This document shows positions 59,074 to 64,000 of a DNA stretch of 64,000 bases, one piece after another. Numbering within the stretch: the stretch's first letter is position 1; each line of letters opens with the position of its first letter. Under the pieces are notes generated by a model. It had not been told where the DNA came from. It searched no databases and saw nothing but the letters and a program-made list of their open reading frames with translations. A program made the translations under genes and the position numbers. Origin of the DNA: Mansonella perstans. Lineage: Eukaryota; Nematoda; Chromadorea; Rhabditida; Onchocercidae. The stretch is taken from assembly GCA_037074765.1 (NCBI GenBank), contig JBAMDO010000163.1, positions 62,001 through 126,000 on the forward strand, written 5' to 3'.

Positions 59074-59628
59074 GGCAGAACTTTGTTATAAAAAACGAGT
59101 TGGACTGCGCCAAATTTCTCGTATAAAGATCATTCCATAGACATTTCTTGCATTTACGATTTACTGCGAAAGAAAAATCCCCTCGCAAAATAACACAGTT
59201 TCAAGTTGCCAAGATTTCTCAGCAAAATAACACAATTTCAATTTACCGAGATATGGTCATCAATTTTTCGTTGTCTATAAATTTACAGGAGTACTAATTT
59301 CATTTCAATTATTAATTATCAAGAAAAAAAGCAATTGGCGAAAAACATCGGAATCTCTCTAAGCACATCGTGCCATAATTTCAATATTGCTGCAATCATA
59401 GTGATAATTATATCATTAAGTAGACTTTTTTGCATTTGACTTTTCTTCCTTTAACTTTTTTTATTAGTGTTCTGATATTTTCAATTTGTCGAAATATGAT
59501 CATTAATTTTTATTACTGACATATTTTTAGAAATTCTAATTTATTAAACAACAAGCAATTGTCCGAAAAACATTAGATCCCTGCAAAAAAAAGCAAAAAA
59601 AATAATAAAAAATAACGAAGTTCTAAGG

Positions 59629-59835
59629 GGGATTATCACTTCATGCTGCAAATCCTCCATCAACTCGGGAGCAGTTGAAATTGTTTGACGAGTTCTTGAA
59701 GCAGGAGCATGAATTGGAACGGCACTTTGAGAATGAGGAAACAGCTCGTGCTTCATTTTATTCAGCAAGAAGAACAAACTGAATTGTTGTATCAAGCGGA
59801 GGAAAAGTGCAGCAAGAGGATGAATCAATTTTCAA
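59629..59835 (+). pseudogene. Broken coding-like fragment, family unknown
   Basis: This stretch is richer in GC than its surroundings and reads as a charged polypeptide, including STREQLKLFDEFLKQEHELE and RHFENEETARASFY. It then meets an in-frame TGA, after which the frame continues with GKVQQEDESIFNTS before a second stop. The composition is protein-like and unlike the poly-Lys/Phe noise around it. It may be a pseudogene exon, a retrocopy piece or part of an unmapped gene. I do not recognise the family. Confidence 0.35.
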
Positions 59836-62800
59836 CACGTCAGCTTAGAAGAGGAGAAAGAGGTGACGGTAGAATAGCAATGGAAATCCCAATGAGGAAA
59901 AAATTGATATAATATTACGACAATATGTAGTAATAAGCGATCTCGGAATATACATATCCATTGTTACTCCGTGATGTGATAAGTAAATAACACAACAAAC
60001 TAAATTTTTTCTTTTTCATCTGTCATCCAAACGTTTTTCGTTCCAGAAGAACTATCAATGATCTCAGTAATATTTACAGAAATTTGTAACTTATAATATT
60101 AAAAGATAATTTTTTCAAGAAATTAGATGAGAATTTTTAAAGTTTACACTGAAATATAAGAAGCTCGTAAATTATTCCAAATCACTAATAATGAGTAAAT
60201 TATATTCAAGTCGAGAAGTGTTGATTCTTAGTATTAATAGAAAAGAAAATGAGTGAAATAAAAAAACACGCAAAATGAAGTAAGTTAAACTTTAAGAATG
60301 AATGCGGAAGAAGTAAATTAATTATAAATGGATAGGGAGAAAATGCATACAAAATAAAATAAATCATACCAAAAAAAAGAAACAACAAATTATTAAAAAT
60401 GCATGCTTTTTTTTGTTTGTTTCATGCTTTTCATTCTATCCATTTGTTTTGGGCATTTCTTTAACCTAGTATCGTCTGGAGAGACTTTCTGCAGAGCCTT
60501 CTACAAATCTTACTTACCTATTTCACATTGACTTTATTAGCCATTTCAAGTTTTCGCTATGCAGCTAAGCACTGATTTGATTAATTAAGTGAAATTCATA
60601 CGTAATGACTGAAAAAAAAGGAAATTTTGCAATTCTAAATCGAGGCCGGACGTTTTAAGATAGAATTATTAGTTGCTTATCTAATTAGATACTTTGACTT
60701 TTGACTGCGAAAACCACAATGTTATTGCTACGATCGATAAATATTTGTTAAATACTCCGTTTAAAACTTCGTCCTATTATATTTGACAATGTGACATGCA
60801 CTAAGTACGTGACGCAATTTTTTTCAGAAATGTTTGAAATGTTTTAAGACTAATTTACTGCATCGTTTTTCGATGTAATTTCTTCCCTAATAACAATAGT
60901 TAGTTTTCGTTCACGCTCGTTCACTTTATTTACATTTTTACGAATGCTGCAATCAAATGACTTTTTGAATAGCAAAAATGTATGCTCAAAGAAGGTTGAA
61001 ATTTAAAATCAAAATGAATATTTTAAATTAATCTTAGTCTAAATCAATTCAAATAACTTTTAATAGATAATAAAATTTATCAAGGAAAAAAAACATTGTG
61101 ATATGACCAAAAATTAAAACTGTATTATAGGATTTAAATTTAATTTATTTGTTAAAGTGTATGTGTGTGTCTTTCTGCATGAATTTATGTATGTTTTCAT
61201 ATTTAATATAAGTTTTTGTCAAATGGCTATTATTTAAATTGTGTGAAAAATGAATTTTATATTTTGTTCTAAAAAAAAAAAGTGCTAATATCATTTCAAT
61301 TTTTGATCATTTTTTTTTTTGTTCACTAAAAATGTTGCTTTTTTTTCCTTCAAGTGCCTTTAATTTTCTCTCAAAAACTATGAAATGAAATTAATGTCTA
61401 ATTGTTATGTTACGATGTGAGAAAGTATGTGTATATATCATTTTTCATTCATTCATTCATTCATTTGTGATATGCCTCAACATGGAGCAAGAATTAAACT
61501 GAGTGCAAAAAAAAATGTCATCAATTCATTTCATTTCAATTCTTTTTTTTTTTTTTTTAACAAAACTTTTGGCAAAACCAGTTAGTTAATAGACTAAATG
61601 AATGAAAATGACTTGTTTAATTTTGTTTATCATCATAAGACTACCAATTTTGCTTTTTCTATAAACCTGTCAATTCCTGCACCCTTTCATACGCCACATA
61701 CCTGTCGCATATATATTGATACCTAATTTTCTTCTCCATCATCCTGTCCTTCGTTTCATGATTTGTGTGATGAATTAAAAAAAAAAAAATGAGAAATAAT
61801 AATTTGATATCATTTAAATCAATTTCTTTTTTCTTCGCCTCATTTTCGCACCATTTAAATTTTATACATTAAATTATAAAATATAATTTTATTATTTTAT
61901 TTATATTTTAAAAACATATATAATAATTTATTACTGAATTGATTAAAATATAAAATAAATAAAATTAAAAAATAAATTTTGAAACTTGAAAAAGAATATT
62001 GCTAGAAAGGAAATGAAAATGCGAATAAACAGATTATTATTTTATAACTTCTTTTTCTTGTTATTTTTTATTTTATCAATTTTTTTCTGGTAAATTAATT
62101 AATACATAGTATTATTATCATTTTAAGTGATTTTTATTTGACAAATTAATTAATACAAAATGGTATTACTACCACTTTAAATTATATATTATGTATTATT
62201 CGTTGATATTACAACTCCGTTGAAGCATTTTCATAAATAACAAAACGAATCAGTTGATCTGTATGGTCAATCATTCGGCTTTTAATTGTCAATATTTATT
62301 CATGGTATGTTATATCATATGTACTATTGATTTTTACGATATGTTAATGTTCTGATGTTTAATTAATAGATAAATAAAGATAATGCACTAATATATACCT
62401 CTATTTTTTTTTGATCGAAAGATGTATTTTCCGATAATTTTCAAAAGTAAGATTTATTTTATAAATCCTTCGAGAAGCATTGTACGCGTTCTTTTTTTTT
62501 AAATTTTCTACTGATTAAAATAAATGAAAATTTTTTTTAAAAAAAAAAATGCTACTTTTATGAACCGATTTTGCATCTTAATCGTGAAATAATTTTTTCA
62601 GTTTTTTTGACTTATCCTTTTTTTTATAATAAAAAAAACAATTAATTAATTAAATAAACTACCAGAGATAAAATTTTGATTGCACCTCTAGAATTTAAGC
62701 TTAATTAGTTTTGAATAATATACATATTTTTTCTGACATTCCTATTAATTTTGATAATCCTATTAGAGAAGTTAGTTTTTTTTTTTTTTGCGCTTTCTTT

Positions 62801-63170
62801 TTTTTTTGAACTTTTTATCAATTCAAAATTTTAAAATTTTATTTTTCCTTTTATTTTTTTTTAAAAAAATATATGTGTGCAAATGGCACAAGAGAGAGAG
62901 AGAGAGGTAGAGTTTAGAGAGAAAGGGAGAGGTAAGGAGAGAAAACCTAATGCAAATAGCATTTGGTAAAATAGTAACTAACGTCAAAAGATATTTTATT
63001 GTAGGAATGACATTGAGATGATGGTACGATGATATTTAGCACAGATCGGGGAACGGAACTTGTTCTGTTGTCAAACTTCCAATCGACTAAATCATACTTT
63101 TTTTCATTCTTATTTCCTCATTTCATTCTCCTCTTTCTCTCCTACTCTTTCATCATTTTTACCTCTTTAT

Positions 63171-63201
<31 letters not shown>

Positions 63202-63439
63202 TTTTCATGATTTATATAACTGACAAATATTTTTAAAAAATTTTAAGAAGGAAATTGTGTCATATTTTAGTTTTTCTATCATAGCAATCATTGTTTAAAA
63301 TTATCCATACATTAAGCTATTAAAATTTTCAATTTGGATTCATTCATTGTTCATATTTGTCCGATTGATTTTATCGATTATTACATTTTCTATCTTCCGG
63401 ATGATATCAACCTAATTTTTTTTCCGGAGCAAATATGCT

Positions 63440-63680
63440 TTATAGTGTTTCTTCCTTCCTGATCACATATAACTGTCTTTTTACTGATCATATATGAATG
63501 AATATGTGAAAGTATTGATAGAAAATGCCACCATAATTCTACCTTCTGAATCATATATTAATTAATTCAATTGATCAAGCATACATAATTAAAATGATCC
63601 TTTCTGACCACATATAATTGCATTTTCAAGTTCTCGTATTCCTTTTTTCCGATCATACATAAAAGTAATAAAAAGTACCC
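63440..63680. repeat. Diverged GATCA(T/C)ATATA repeats
   Basis: The motif CTGATCACATATAA and close variants occur about five times in 220 bases, around 63460, 63486, 63549, 63607 and 63650. A longer block, about 150 bases apart, also repeats (AAAGT..TGATAGAAAATGCCACCATAATTC against AAAGTAATAAAAAGTACCCACTATAATTC). It is a weak tandem array. Confidence 0.45.
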
Positions 63681-64000
63681 ACTATAATTCACCACACTTA
63701 ATTATCTATGCACATATATTTCTGTAGAAATATATGTTGTTGTTTATCATTTGCTAAATTGAAATAAATCTATTTCTCAGAGCTTTGTTCACGCACATTT
63801 TCCTTCTGCTGAGATATTTCAAATTAATATTATAAAACGTTTCGCTTAAAATTTCATATTTTACATTAAATTCTAACATTTTTAACTCTGTGATATTTTC
63901 ATTTAAAAATTCTTCTTTAAAATCAAATTTTAAGTTGAAAAGGAAAAAAGGCAAAACTATAATTATATACATATATGCTTTATCGATTTTTTACTTAACA

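Larger units (their letters stand above)
59074..64000. other. Gene-poor 3' end of the window
   Basis: No exon chain was found. It contains one coding-like broken segment (59629-59835), an ATTC tetranucleotide run (about 61446-61466), a GA-rich run (62889-62916), long T and A tracts, and diverged GATCATATAT-like repeats at about 63455-63670. Confidence 0.5.

Overview
The window is eukaryotic and very AT-rich. It carries intron-rich genes with short exons, mostly GT-AG introns and T-rich acceptors. The organism is almost certainly a nematode. The evidence is a DUF229 protein, three transthyretin-like (TTR) secreted proteins, short AG-preceded 5' leaders of the kind used for spliced-leader trans-splicing, and one stretch matching the nematode SL1 leader at 20 of 22 positions. 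Low GC with long introns and intergenic gaps suggests a clade III (spirurid or filarial-like) worm; that placement is inference. I rebuilt the gene models by hand by requiring every splice junction to keep the reading frame.

Layout. 1-7.9 kb: AT-rich DNA with simple repeats, no gene seen. 7.9-12.2 kb (+): an orphan class A GPCR with all seven membrane segments visible; only the start is missing. 13.0-20.5 kb (-): a complete 14-exon mind bomb-type RING E3 ligase of 763 residues that begins inside the MIB repeat, so it lacks the N-terminal MIB/HERC2-ZZ substrate-binding part. 21.4-26.4 kb (+): an AT-hook nuclear protein with a Trp/Cys-rich module I do not recognise. 26.4-35.7 kb: a 9-kb gene desert with a 55-bp minisatellite, microsatellites, an 18-bp palindrome and a cluster of nuclear-receptor half-sites. 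35.8-38.0 kb (+): a complete glycine N-acyltransferase-like enzyme, 296 residues. 41.1-42.2, 54.8-55.9 and 58.5-59.1 kb (+): three TTR-like paralogues in duplicated flanks, the third decaying. 45.7-51.9 kb (+): a 14-exon DUF229 protein (638 residues) inserted between TTR copies 1 and 2, with an antisense LINE fossil in one intron. 59.1-64 kb: non-coding apart from one broken coding-like fragment.

The genes do not form one pathway. The strongest leads are the truncated mind bomb protein, the unrecognised AT-hook protein, the half-site cluster 2 kb upstream of the acyltransferase, the SL1-like sequence outside any SL RNA gene, two introns whose frame only closes with a GC donor, and the TTR triplication with stepwise decay.
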